This document shows, one piece after another, positions 36,039 through 44,648 of a DNA stretch of 64,000 nucleotides. Position 1 is the first letter of the stretch, and the number at the start of each line of letters is the position of its first letter. The DNA comes from Perlabentimonas sp034003245 (lineage in GTDB: Bacteria > Bacteroidota > Bacteroidia > Bacteroidales > Tenuifilaceae), in assembly GCA_034003245.1 (NCBI GenBank), contig JAVEYY010000004.1:62001-126000 (forward strand). The letters run 5' to 3'. Under the pieces are notes generated by a model. That model ran no database searches. It had not been told where the DNA came from and saw only the letters and a program-made list of their open reading frames with translations. A program made the translations under genes and the position numbers.

Positions 36039-36206
36039 GGGGAACTAGCCCATAATGAGGGAGTTTCTACTGTTTGAGATTACTAGATAATAGGGGTAAT
36101 TTAGTTTTTTATAAACTCTAATTTTGGTTTGATTCCTTAGATAAAGCATTTTACTTCCCGTTCCACCTGTGCCGTGCGAGGTTGAAGCGCAAAACACTAA
36201 AACCAA

Positions 36207-36629
36207 ATGGAACAACGCGACTACCTACTTAGGGAAATTGAACGGATTGGCCAAATTTTAAGAGCAATCCTCAATAGGCTAACCGGCCGAGGTCCTACAC
36301 CCGCCATTAGTATTGATAACCAGTTTGAAGAGACGAAAAGCGAACTACTCGATTCGGCAGATATCAACCTGTCGGTGATACTGACAATGAGTAACCAGAA
36401 TACTATAGAGTACATAAAAAGCCATTCAGGCTTTAGCATCTCAAATATCGAGGAATTTGCCCAAATTCTTGAGCACCTAGCGGTCAGTAGCTCTTCGTAT
36501 ATAAGAATGGAGTTACTCCAAAAATCACTTTTTTTACTCAACTACTGTAAAGAGCAGGATAAAACTTTCTCGATGGATCGTGAAACCCAGATATTAAGGA
36601 TTACCAATTCCTTAAGCAATTTCCAGTAG
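36207..36629 (+). CDS. Conserved hypothetical protein
   Basis: 140 residues, no signal peptide or membrane segment. The start (EQRDYLLREIERIGQILRAI) is an amphipathic helix followed by a basic turn (NRLTGRGPTP); the rest is predicted to be helices of moderate charge. Similar short proteins are widespread in Bacteroidales, but I cannot assign a name or function. It lies between the decayed lipoprotein and the glycoside hydrolase gene. Confidence 0.6.
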   Translation: MEQRDYLLREIERIGQILRAILNRLTGRGPTPAISIDNQFEETKSELLDSADINLSVILTMSNQNTIEYIKSHSGFSISNIEEFAQILEHLAVSSSSYIRMELLQKSLFLLNYCKEQDKTFSMDRETQILRITNSLSNFQ

Positions 36630-36850
36630 CTTGTATTAGCACGGAATATAATACCAGCATTTCGATTACGCTTCAAACTTATTTGAAATTACTTAAGGTA
36701 ATACCCATAACCTGAGCCTTAGCGTATCCTGTTTAACGGACATTCCAAACCCCATTACTAGTCCTAAATGAAGTTCGCAAAAACGATTAACTTGCAAATG
36801 TTTTTTGAAGTCGTAAGTTAAACCGCTAATACATTAATAATCATATAAAA

Positions 36851-39619
36851 ATGATTTTACACCTAAAACGTATCCCATCTCGCTCACTCTTTATAATTGG
36901 ATTATTAGCTGTCTATAGTTCATCATTACATGCCCAAGGCTTTTTGCATGCCAATGGAAAAAATATTGTTGATGGCCAGGGTAATAATTTTATAATCCGA
37001 AGTATTGGAACCGGTAACTGGATGATACAGGAAGGTTACATGATGAAATCGACCGATGCTGGTATAAATACGCAATGGCAATTTCGGAAAAAGCTAATGG
37101 AAACTATTGGTGAGGAAAAAACCGATAGTTTTTATAATGTATGGCTCACAAACCACTTCACCAAGCGCGATGTTGACTCAATGAGAGTTTGGGGCTTCAA
37201 TGCTGTTCGTCCGGCCCTGCACTATAAGTGGTTTACACCATCAATTGAGGATGAGCCAGTACAAGGAGAAATAACATGGATTGATAAGGGCTTTGCAATG
37301 CTTGACTCGCTGGTTTTGTGGTGTAGCCAAAACCAAATGTATGTAATTTTCGATATGCACGGAGCACCCGGTGGCCAGGGTAAAAATGCAGATATTTCCG
37401 ATTACGATTCCTCCAAACCATCGTTATGGGAGAGTAAATTAAATCAAGATAAGTTAGTGGCATTATGGTATAAAATTGCCGAACGCTACCAAAACCATCC
37501 TTGGGTTGGCGGTTACGACCTGATTAATGAGACAAACTGGGATTTTGAGAATAGAGGTAATCAGAACGGATGTAACTGCAATCAAAATAAGCCTTTAAAA
37601 GATATTTTTGAACGCATAATTGATACTATTCGTACAGTCGACAATAATCATATTGTATTCGTTTCGGGCAATTGCTGGGGCAATAACTACAATGGATTGG
37701 ACGGTTTGGCTACATACGATGATAACCTCGTTTTTACTTTTCATAAGTACTGGAATTATAACGATCAGGCTTCTATAAGCTGGATTATCCAAAAGCGTAA
37801 TGGGCTAAATGTACCCTTGTGGATGAGTGAGTCGGGTGAAAACTCAAATACTTGGTTTACCAATGCCATAAGTTTGTTCGAGAAGAATAATATCGGGTGG
37901 AGCTGGTGGCCGGTAAAAAAAGGGGGCATTAATAATATTCTGGAGGTAACCGTTAATACCGATTACACCAGACTAATCAATTATTGGAAAAATGGAAGCC
38001 CTACAATGACTGAGAACGAGGTTTTTCAGGCCGTTTTAAAATGGGCCGATAACCATAAACTGGAAAACTGCTTTGTGCATTACGATGTTATTGATGCCTT
38101 AATTCGTCAGGTTAACAGCTACGAGGCCATTCCGTTTAAAAAGCACGAATTGGGTAAGGAGATATTTTTTGTTGACTACGATTTGGGAAGAAATAACGTA
38201 GCCTACTTTGATATTGATACGGCAAATTACAACGGAAGCACTGGTACTTACACAAGTTGGAATACAGGCTGGAGCTATAGGAATGATGGGGTTGATATTG
38301 AAAAATGTAGCGAAACTGGCGATAAAACCAACGGTTTTAATGTGGGATGGGTCGAAAATGGGGAGTGGTTGCAATACTCTTTAACCACCGATTCCATAGC
38401 AGCCTATACCCTGGCAATTCGTCATGCATCTGGTGGAAGTGGCTCAAATTTTTTTATTGAAGTTGATAGTGTAGATATTTCAGGAAGTTTGCAATTACCC
38501 CCTACTGGTGGTTGGCAAAAGTGGCAAACAGCAACCTTCTCGAATCTCATACTACCAAATGGTGATATTAAAATTAAATTTGTTTTTGAGCAGGGCGGCT
38601 CAAATCTCAGTTACTTTAGGTTTAGTAATCCAACTTCCATTGAGACCGTAGATTTTGTTTTTGTATCGGCAGAAACTTCAGCCGATGGATCGGAAATTTA
38701 TGTAACATTAAATAAGGAGATAACTACCCCAAATGAAGATATATCAGTACAAGAATTTGAACTCCTTATTAATTCGGAGCCAGTTTCAGTTGTTTCGGTA
38801 AGTAAATCGGCTTCATCATCACGATTATTGGTGTTAAACCACCAGGCCAACATCTACTACAATAATAGTATCACTTTATCATATAACGGAATATCAGTTC
38901 TTTCCGTAACAAAGTCGCTCACTCCTTTTAATAGCAAAACGGTTAAGAATAATTTGCCTAATGGCTATGCTATTCCGGGTCGTATCCAGGCGGAAGATTT
39001 TTACGTGAATAACGGATTTACGTGGGAGGTTTGTAATGATGTTGGTGGTGGGCAAAATTCATCGTATGCAAACCCTGGCGATTACTTAGATTATAATGTC
39101 TATGTAACTTCTACAGGCTATTACCGTGTAAACTATCGCATTGCAACCATTCGTAGCAATGCCGAATTAGTTTTACTTACAGGTAAGAACGAGAGTTTTA
39201 CCGCCATTGATACCATAAAGTTCACCCCAACCGGAGGTTGGCAAACATGGCAAACACAATCGACAGATGTGTACCTTACCGAAGGTTATTCCCAATTACG
39301 ATTGCTCGTAAAACAGGGAGAGCATAATTTAAACTGGTTTGAGTTTGCTAAAACAACTGGTATGAGGGAATTACAAGGGCAAGGGCAAATCAATCTGTAT
39401 CCTAATCCAACACGTAACTATGTATTACTATCCATTAGTAATACAATAGTAGATAATGCTACGGTTAATATTTACTGCATAAGCGGTAAACTATTAAAAC
39501 GATACAGAACTAGTGAGAATGAACTTTTGATTGAAACAAGCGACCTTCCAAAAGGAGTTTACTTAGTTTATGTGCAGAACCGTTTTGAAAGTATAACCAA
39601 AAGATTAATGGTTAACTAA
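36851..39619 (+). CDS. T9SS-secreted GH5-type glycoside hydrolase with carbohydrate-binding modules
   Basis: A 922-residue exported enzyme. Signal peptide 1-28 (ending LHAQG); a GH5-like (beta/alpha)8 barrel about 30-400 with acid/base Glu227 in LINETNWDF and nucleophile Glu327 in LWMSESGENS. Two CBM6-type beta-sandwich modules follow (about 460-595 and 705-835), each with a PTGGWQ-W-QT motif, separated by an Ig-like module (about 600-695). The end (about 845-922, INLYPNPTRNYVLLS ... KGVYLVYVQN) is a type A sorting domain for the type IX secretion system. It is expected on the cell surface or secreted, cutting beta-linked polysaccharide; the exact polymer is not clear. No SusC/SusD genes are adjacent. 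Confidence 0.9.
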   Translation: MILHLKRIPSRSLFIIGLLAVYSSSLHAQGFLHANGKNIVDGQGNNFIIRSIGTGNWMIQEGYMMKSTDAGINTQWQFRKKLMETIGEEKTDSFYNVWLTNHFTKRDVDSMRVWGFNAVRPALHYKWFTPSIEDEPVQGEITWIDKGFAMLDSLVLWCSQNQMYVIFDMHGAPGGQGKNADISDYDSSKPSLWESKLNQDKLVALWYKIAERYQNHPWVGGYDLINETNWDFENRGNQNGCNCNQNKPLKDIFERIIDTIRTVDNNHIVFVSGNCWGNNYNGLDGLATYDDNLVFTFHKYWNYNDQASISWIIQKRNGLNVPLWMSESGENSNTWFTNAISLFEKNNIGWSWWPVKKGGINNILEVTVNTDYTRLINYWKNGSPTMTENEVFQAVLKWADNHKLENCFVHYDVIDALIRQVNSYEAIPFKKHELGKEIFFVDYDLGRNNVAYFDIDTANYNGSTGTYTSWNTGWSYRNDGVDIEKCSETGDKTNGFNVGWVENGEWLQYSLTTDSIAAYTLAIRHASGGSGSNFFIEVDSVDISGSLQLPPTGGWQKWQTATFSNLILPNGDIKIKFVFEQGGSNLSYFRFSNPTSIETVDFVFVSAETSADGSEIYVTLNKEITTPNEDISVQEFELLINSEPVSVVSVSKSASSSRLLVLNHQANIYYNNSITLSYNGISVLSVTKSLTPFNSKTVKNNLPNGYAIPGRIQAEDFYVNNGFTWEVCNDVGGGQNSSYANPGDYLDYNVYVTSTGYYRVNYRIATIRSNAELVLLTGKNESFTAIDTIKFTPTGGWQTWQTQSTDVYLTEGYSQLRLLVKQGEHNLNWFEFAKTTGMRELQGQGQINLYPNPTRNYVLLSISNTIVDNATVNIYCISGKLLKRYRTSENELLIETSDLPKGVYLVYVQNRFESITKRLMVN

Positions 39620-39656
39620 TCATAGAATCACTAAACATTTGAATGACAGACCTAAT

Positions 39657-39691
39657 AAAAAATCCCTGTATTTCTTGTACAGGGATTTTTT
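39657..39691. terminator. Bidirectional intrinsic terminator
   Basis: A 14-bp perfect stem AAAAAATCCCTGTA / TACAGGGATTTTTT with a TTTCTTG loop, between the convergent glycoside hydrolase and AGCS symporter genes. Confidence 0.93.
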
Positions 39692-39707
39692 GGTTATTTT
39701 ATTCAGT

Positions 39708-41108
39708 TTATTTGTTCAATTTCTCCTGCTTCAAATACTCTTTGTACCGTTTAACCTCCTTGGTCATAACCGGGGCAAGTAGTAAAAGTGCAATAAGGTT
39801 AGGGATGGTCATAAAGGTGATCACCATATCCACAAAATTCCAAACTATATCAAGTCCCCAAATTGCTCCAAAAAATGTAAAAAGAGCAAACACAAAGTAG
39901 TAAGGTTTAATGGCCTTATCGCTGAAAATATATTGAATGGCACGACTTCCGTAGTACGACCAGCTAATAATTGTGGAGAAGGCAAAAAGTAGAAGCCCTA
40001 AGGTTACCACATGGGTGGCAAAGCCGCCTAGTCCAACCCGACCCATACCCTCCTGAAATCCCTGAATGGTCATTCCTACGCCCTGAATACCCGACGACCA
40101 CGCTCCGGTAATTACAACAACAAGAGCAGTTAGCGTACAAATTATCAGCGTATCCACCATTGGCTCAAGCGAGGCCACAAAGCCTTCGCGCATAGGATGC
40201 TCTGTTTTGGCGGCTGCATGTGCCATGGGTGCAGAGCCTTGCCCTGCCTCGTTTGAAAATAATCCTCGACGAACTCCCCAAACCAGCGTCATAATAAATG
40301 TTGAACCCACAAAACCACCAGTTGCAGCGGTTCCTGTAAATGCATCGCTAATTATTAGGCCAAAGGCGCCAGGAATGTCGCGCCAGTGAACACCAATAAC
40401 AATCATTGCCGACAGGAAGTATAGAACAGCCATAAATGGAACTAGTGTTGACGTAACATTGGCAATACGCTTTAATCCTCCAACAATAATAAGTAGCACA
40501 AGTACGGCTAAAATAATTCCGGTTACAAGTATTGGCACGTTGTAGCTGGTAAAAAGCACATCGGATATGGAGTTGGCCTGAGCCATATTGCCTGTTCCCA
40601 GTGTGCAAAGCGCTGCTGCACCAGCAAAAATAAGCGCCAGTGGTTTGGCAAATCGCCCCAGCATATCTTTTAGTCCAATCTCGATATAGTACATGGGGCC
40701 ACCAGAGATGGTTCCATCGGCGTTTACCTTGCGGAAAATTTGTGCTAGGGTACACTCAACCATCTTTAGCATCATCCCAAAAAAACCGGTTACCCATAGC
40801 CAAAATATGGCACCAGGGCCTCCTAGGTATATGGCCAACGACACACCCACAATGTTCCCTGTTCCAACTGTCCCCGACAGGGCTGTGGTTAGCGCTTTAA
40901 AATGGCTTACATCACCTGTATCCTCCTTTGTACTGTACTTTCCACTCACAAGCCTAATGGCATGTCGAAAGTGTGATATCTGTAAAAATTTGTACTTGAA
41001 AGTAAAAAAAATGCCTGTTGGTACTAACAGAATAAGAATAAGGTAACCACCTACATACTCGTTGTAAAGACTAATTACATGGTTAATGGTTTCGAGGATA
41101 GAATTCAT
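39708..41108 (-). CDS. Sodium:alanine/glycine symporter (AGCS family)
   Basis: A 466-residue inner-membrane carrier with about eleven hydrophobic segments. AGCS features are clear: SGTVGTGNIVGVSLAIYLGG, PGAIFWLWVTGFFGMMLKMV, GGPMYYIEIGLKD, and RGLFSNEAGQGSAPMAHAAA. The family takes up alanine, glycine or related small amino acids with sodium. It is transcribed alone, divergent from the glycosyltransferase gene. Confidence 0.94.
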   Translation of the reverse strand: MNSILETINHVISLYNEYVGGYLILILLVPTGIFFTFKYKFLQISHFRHAIRLVSGKYSTKEDTGDVSHFKALTTALSGTVGTGNIVGVSLAIYLGGPGAIFWLWVTGFFGMMLKMVECTLAQIFRKVNADGTISGGPMYYIEIGLKDMLGRFAKPLALIFAGAAALCTLGTGNMAQANSISDVLFTSYNVPILVTGIILAVLVLLIIVGGLKRIANVTSTLVPFMAVLYFLSAMIVIGVHWRDIPGAFGLIISDAFTGTAATGGFVGSTFIMTLVWGVRRGLFSNEAGQGSAPMAHAAAKTEHPMREGFVASLEPMVDTLIICTLTALVVVITGAWSSGIQGVGMTIQGFQEGMGRVGLGGFATHVVTLGLLLFAFSTIISWSYYGSRAIQYIFSDKAIKPYYFVFALFTFFGAIWGLDIVWNFVDMVITFMTIPNLIALLLLAPVMTKEVKRYKEYLKQEKLNK

Positions 41109-41223
41109 AATCTTAGGGTTATTATTGAATTTAGTTTTTGAGGATGCTAAAAATAGAATAGTAATTACATAATGCCAAACGTTTTTGGGAATAAGATTGT
41201 GACCTTTTGTGAATAATCTACCG

Positions 41224-41231
41224 TACCTTTG
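41224..41231 (+). promoter_or_regulatory. Putative -7 promoter element for the 41252-43174 gene
   Basis: TACCTTTG matches TAnnTTTG, 20 bases before the start codon. Confidence 0.4.
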
Positions 41232-41251
41232 CGCTAAACATCAAATATTGA

Positions 41252-43174
41252 ATGGTTAAAAAGATATTATTATTTTCACTTGCCGCACTATTTGCCCTGG
41301 CCACGCTGGCAATTTCTCTTAAATCGACGGTTTTTAGATATGTTCTAGCTCAAAAGGTTCAAAATGTTGAGCAGAAATTTGGAGCATCTATTAACTATTC
41401 TTCTCCCCGATTAAAGGGATTAACGCATATCAGCATAAATGATGTAGATATTTTGTTACCCTCCCGATCGCTTTCGTTGCGTGTCTCCTCGCTTAAAGTA
41501 GATATGTCACTTGCTAGGCTAATTCGCTTTAATATAGTACCAAAGGTTATAACTGCCGATTCGGTTAAAGTTTGTATTGCCCAACTGATCCAACCCGATT
41601 CACTCACTGTAATAAGCGATAGTATTGGGCTTCAAATCAGCAAAAACATTCTTAACAGCGGTATTGCCGCCATAACTCAGTACAGCAAGCCCTTATACTC
41701 CTTTTTAACTGGTACCGATTATAATATCAAAAGTATTAGTATCAGCTACTCTAATCATGACGATAGTATCAAGGTTTTGACCCAACCGCTAAATATCCGC
41801 AATGGTAATTTCACAACAACTCTTTCAATAATAAACTCCAATTCAAAAGCAACCATTCATGTTGATGGTAATGCCGAGGTTAAAAAAAACCTTATAAATT
41901 ACAGCATTAAGCCCGAAAACCATTTCAAAATCCCAATAGTTGATTCGCGGCTGGGATTACACTTCGGGTTCGATTCGCTTAAGTTTGCTGTTGATGGCAA
42001 TAGAATTGCGCGCGATAGTATACGCTTAGGGATGCACTCGAGCATATATGGTATAAGCGCAAAGCATAAGCAGCTGGCCGATAGCACTATTCGAGTTGAT
42101 TCCGCTGGAGTTGTGCTGTTTGCAAACCTGTCGTCAACCTCCTGCAAGTTTTTATTACCATCGGCTGCTTGGGTTAACTCGTTAAGGATTCCATTTGAGT
42201 TAAACATTGAAACTAACCAAAACACAGCAGTAGCATTGAGTATTAGCACTGGCATTTTTCCTGCAACAAATCTCTTTGAGTCAATTCCTAAATCACTTTT
42301 CAGAAATATTGATAATGTAAAGGTTTTGGGCGATTTAGACTTCAACCTTAACTTTTGCATTGATTTTAGTGCACCGGAAAACCTAATGTTTTCGGTCAAA
42401 CTACAACCCATTTCTTTTAAGCTATTAAGTTCTGGAAAAGTTGATTTTTCGGGTCTTAACCACAACTTTATTCATTTTATCCCCATAAACGACAGCCTTT
42501 ATAAGGCTGTATTGGTTGATTCCAGTAGCCATCAGTTTAGGCCCTTAAACAGAATTTCGCCCTATCTGGTTAACGCAGTGGTCATTTCGGAGGATGGTGG
42601 TTTTTTTCATCATAAAGGTTTCGATGCCGAAGGATTTAGCTTTGCGCTTGCCCGCAATATTAAAGATAAACGGTTAGCCCGCGGAGGTAGCACAATTACC
42701 ATGCAGCTGATTAAAAATCTTTACCTTAATCGGAATAAAACAATAGTACGTAAGGCTGAGGAAGCCCTTATTGTTTGGCTAATTGAAACACAGCGCATGG
42801 TGAGCAAGGAGCGTTTGCTGGAAATTTACCTAAATATCATCGATTGGGGGCCAAATATCAACGGAATAACCGAGGCTGCTAAATTTTACTTCGATAAGGA
42901 TCCGCTTGAAATTTCCCTAAACGAGGCCATTTTTCTTGCTGGGATTATTCCGCAACCCTCAAGGTTTACCTCTTACTTCGATGAAGGTGGAAATTTAAAG
43001 GATTACATGCAGGGCTATTACACCTTTGTTGGATCTACCATGCTTCAACGCTCAATGATAACCGACGAGGAGCTACAAGCAATTGAGCCTAGGATTACCA
43101 TTACAGGTTCTGCCCGCGATTGGTTGACTAGAGAAGAGAATCTAATTTTGGGAAGTGACTTGGGTGACAAGTGA
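41252..43174 (+). CDS. Membrane protein with C-terminal peptidoglycan glycosyltransferase (GT51) domain
   Basis: 640 residues. One N-terminal membrane segment (about 4-24) is followed by a long beta-rich region (about 45-420) that resembles AsmA-like lipid-facing proteins more than a penicillin-binding protein. The GT51 domain is at about 430-620: the catalytic Glu447 in SEDGGFFHHKGFD (EDxxFxxHxG), then RGGSTITMQLIKNLYLNRNK, KERLLEIYLNIIDWG and LAGIIPQPSRF. No transpeptidase domain follows. It should polymerise glycan strands or act on lipid-linked precursors in the periplasm. The last codons (DLGDK) lie inside a GTGACAAGT repeat tract. Confidence 0.85.
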   Translation: MVKKILLFSLAALFALATLAISLKSTVFRYVLAQKVQNVEQKFGASINYSSPRLKGLTHISINDVDILLPSRSLSLRVSSLKVDMSLARLIRFNIVPKVITADSVKVCIAQLIQPDSLTVISDSIGLQISKNILNSGIAAITQYSKPLYSFLTGTDYNIKSISISYSNHDDSIKVLTQPLNIRNGNFTTTLSIINSNSKATIHVDGNAEVKKNLINYSIKPENHFKIPIVDSRLGLHFGFDSLKFAVDGNRIARDSIRLGMHSSIYGISAKHKQLADSTIRVDSAGVVLFANLSSTSCKFLLPSAAWVNSLRIPFELNIETNQNTAVALSISTGIFPATNLFESIPKSLFRNIDNVKVLGDLDFNLNFCIDFSAPENLMFSVKLQPISFKLLSSGKVDFSGLNHNFIHFIPINDSLYKAVLVDSSSHQFRPLNRISPYLVNAVVISEDGGFFHHKGFDAEGFSFALARNIKDKRLARGGSTITMQLIKNLYLNRNKTIVRKAEEALIVWLIETQRMVSKERLLEIYLNIIDWGPNINGITEAAKFYFDKDPLEISLNEAIFLAGIIPQPSRFTSYFDEGGNLKDYMQGYYTFVGSTMLQRSMITDEELQAIEPRITITGSARDWLTREENLILGSDLGDK

Positions 43175-43415
43175 CAAGTGTTGAAACTAGTCCGAAAGTC
43201 AAAATTCAAAAGTCAGAAGACAGAAGTCACCTGTCTCAGCTTGTCTCGGGAACCGCTGTCCTTTGCGGTTAACGAGAGGATTGAGGCGTTTTTTGCCGAG
43301 ATAACGAGAGAAGACCGAAGCATAGGGCTAATAGCCTAAAGCCAATAGCTAATGGCCAAAAACTAAGTGCCCTTAACCAATCACCAATCAACTTTCAACA
43401 ATCAACAGCCAACGA
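43155..43415. repeat. Degenerate repeat tract with a hairpin
   Basis: The 240-base gap after the GT51 gene, and the gene's last codons, hold short degenerate repeats: GTGACAAGTGACAAGTG (43162-43180), AAAGTCAAAATTCAAAAGTC, AATAGC/CAATAGCTAATGGCC, and AATCACCAATCAACTTTCAACAATCAAC. Within it, 43244-43277 forms a hairpin: TCTCG and AACCGC pair with GCGGTT and CGAGA around a TGTCCTTT loop, with one 2x2 bulge. No gene is visible. Confidence 0.65.
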
Positions 43416-43417
43416 AA

Positions 43418-43705
43418 CTACTCCTCCGTAAGCTTACTAATTGCCTGATCGAGTTGAAGCGATTTTAACCTTAAAAAATGGCTTAACGCCTTATTGATAA
43501 GTTCATCGGTTGTTTCGCCTAGGTAAGGGGCTAGTATTTTAAACTGCTTCATAATAAGCGGATCGATATTTACTTGTGGATCCAAAGGTTTTGCGGCAGG
43601 TGCCTTTACGGTGGGCTGGCTTGCCGTTTCCTCATCCTTAATAAACCTTGTATTCGACATCAAGGCTTTCTGGATATCGTTGATAGTATGCTTGTTCTTA
43701 GCCAT
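43418..43705 (-). CDS. Small partner of the ParA-family protein
   Basis: 95 residues with a basic start (MAKNKHTINDIQKALMSN), a Pro/Ala-rich linker (about 28-45) and a C-terminal helical part (about 48-95) that could be a ribbon-helix-helix-like or oligomerising domain (DPLIMKQFKILAPYLGETTD). It overlaps the end of the ParA gene by 8 bases, so the two are translationally coupled. The function is inferred from this position: a DNA-binding or cargo-linking partner of ParA. Confidence 0.7.
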   Translation of the reverse strand: MAKNKHTINDIQKALMSNTRFIKDEETASQPTVKAPAAKPLDPQVNIDPLIMKQFKILAPYLGETTDELINKALSHFLRLKSLQLDQAISKLTEE

Positions 43706-44456
43706 AAATTTTCAATATTTCCTTTGCCAGTTCAGAGTAGTCTTCAGCACCACGACTTTTGGGTGCGTAATCGAAAACGGTTTGCTTAAATGCCCCCGAT
43801 TCCATAAGCGATATATCCTGACGGATATAGGTATTGAATAGTTTACCGGTAAAATTTTGGTTATCGGTAAGGCTTTGTATAACAGCCTGGCTAAACTTTG
43901 TACGAGGGTCGAGCTTTACAAAAAGGATTCCGGCCAAATCGAGGTTTGGGTTCATGCGCTTTTTCACCTTTTCGGATATTAGCATAATCCTGTCGAGTCC
44001 AATAAACGCAAAGTTCTCAGCCTGCATGGGAACAATAAAATGGTGAGCAGCCACTAACGAGTTGGTCGATAGCGTTCCAAGACTTGGAGGGCAGTCGATA
44101 AGAATAAAATCGAAATCTCCCGACACCTTCTCGAGTTGCTCGCGCAACATGTACTCCCTTCCCGGCTCGTTGTTCAGTTGGAACTCGTAGTCGAGCAACT
44201 TTTCGCTGGCTGGAATCAAGCTAAGTTTACCATTTTTTAGAATTACATCATTTATAGATGCTTTTCCAATAAGCAAATCCCCCACCCCTTCGTTGTGCGA
44301 GTCGGCACCAAAGGCCGTTGTTAGGTTACATTGGCTATCGAGGTCGATAAGCAATACTTTTTTCTTCTTCTTAGCTAGGGCTGCACCAAGGTTCAGAACA
44401 GTTGTGGTTTTTCCTGTCCCCCCTTTATTGTTTATTACGCTGATAATGTTTGCCAT
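43698..44456 (-). CDS. ParA-family ATPase
   Basis: 252 residues of a deviant Walker ATPase: Walker A KGGTGKTTTVLNLGAAL (residues 11-27) with the signature first lysine, switch I/Walker A' LLIDLDSQCNLT, and Walker B FDFILIDCPPSLG. ParA proteins bind DNA non-specifically with ATP and position chromosomes, plasmids or protein clusters. There is no parB or parS nearby, only the small overlapping downstream gene, so this is probably an orphan positioning system and not the main chromosome ParABS. Confidence 0.9.
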   Translation of the reverse strand: MANIISVINNKGGTGKTTTVLNLGAALAKKKKKVLLIDLDSQCNLTTAFGADSHNEGVGDLLIGKASINDVILKNGKLSLIPASEKLLDYEFQLNNEPGREYMLREQLEKVSGDFDFILIDCPPSLGTLSTNSLVAAHHFIVPMQAENFAFIGLDRIMLISEKVKKRMNPNLDLAGILFVKLDPRTKFSQAVIQSLTDNQNFTGKLFNTYIRQDISLMESGAFKQTVFDYAPKSRGAEDYSELAKEILKIYG

Positions 44457-44594
44457 ACGTAAGAGTATTTGAGAAAGGCTGTAAATTCAAGCTTTTTCAA
44501 TTAATCCCCTAATATACAAAAAAAAGGAAATTCCACTACCATTAAATATTTGCACATTATAGCGCTTGCGTGAAACAATTTTTCAATTTGTAGC

Positions 44595-44602
44595 TATTTT
44601 TG
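44595..44602 (+). promoter_or_regulatory. Putative -7 promoter element for the 44649-45659 gene
   Basis: TATTTTTG matches TAnnTTTG, 46 bases before the start codon. Confidence 0.33.
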
Positions 44603-44648
44603 CAAGAGTATTTCTAAAACCCTAAGTATACCTAAAATATTGAAAGCA

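Noticed and set aside
36630..36850. Possible tRNA or small RNA in the gap before the glycoside hydrolase
   Set aside because: No T-loop motif (GGTTCGAATCC-like), no cloverleaf pairing and no terminator-like hairpin were found.
43155..43415. CRISPR-like array
   Set aside because: The repeats are short, degenerate and unevenly spaced, with no constant spacer length and no cas genes.
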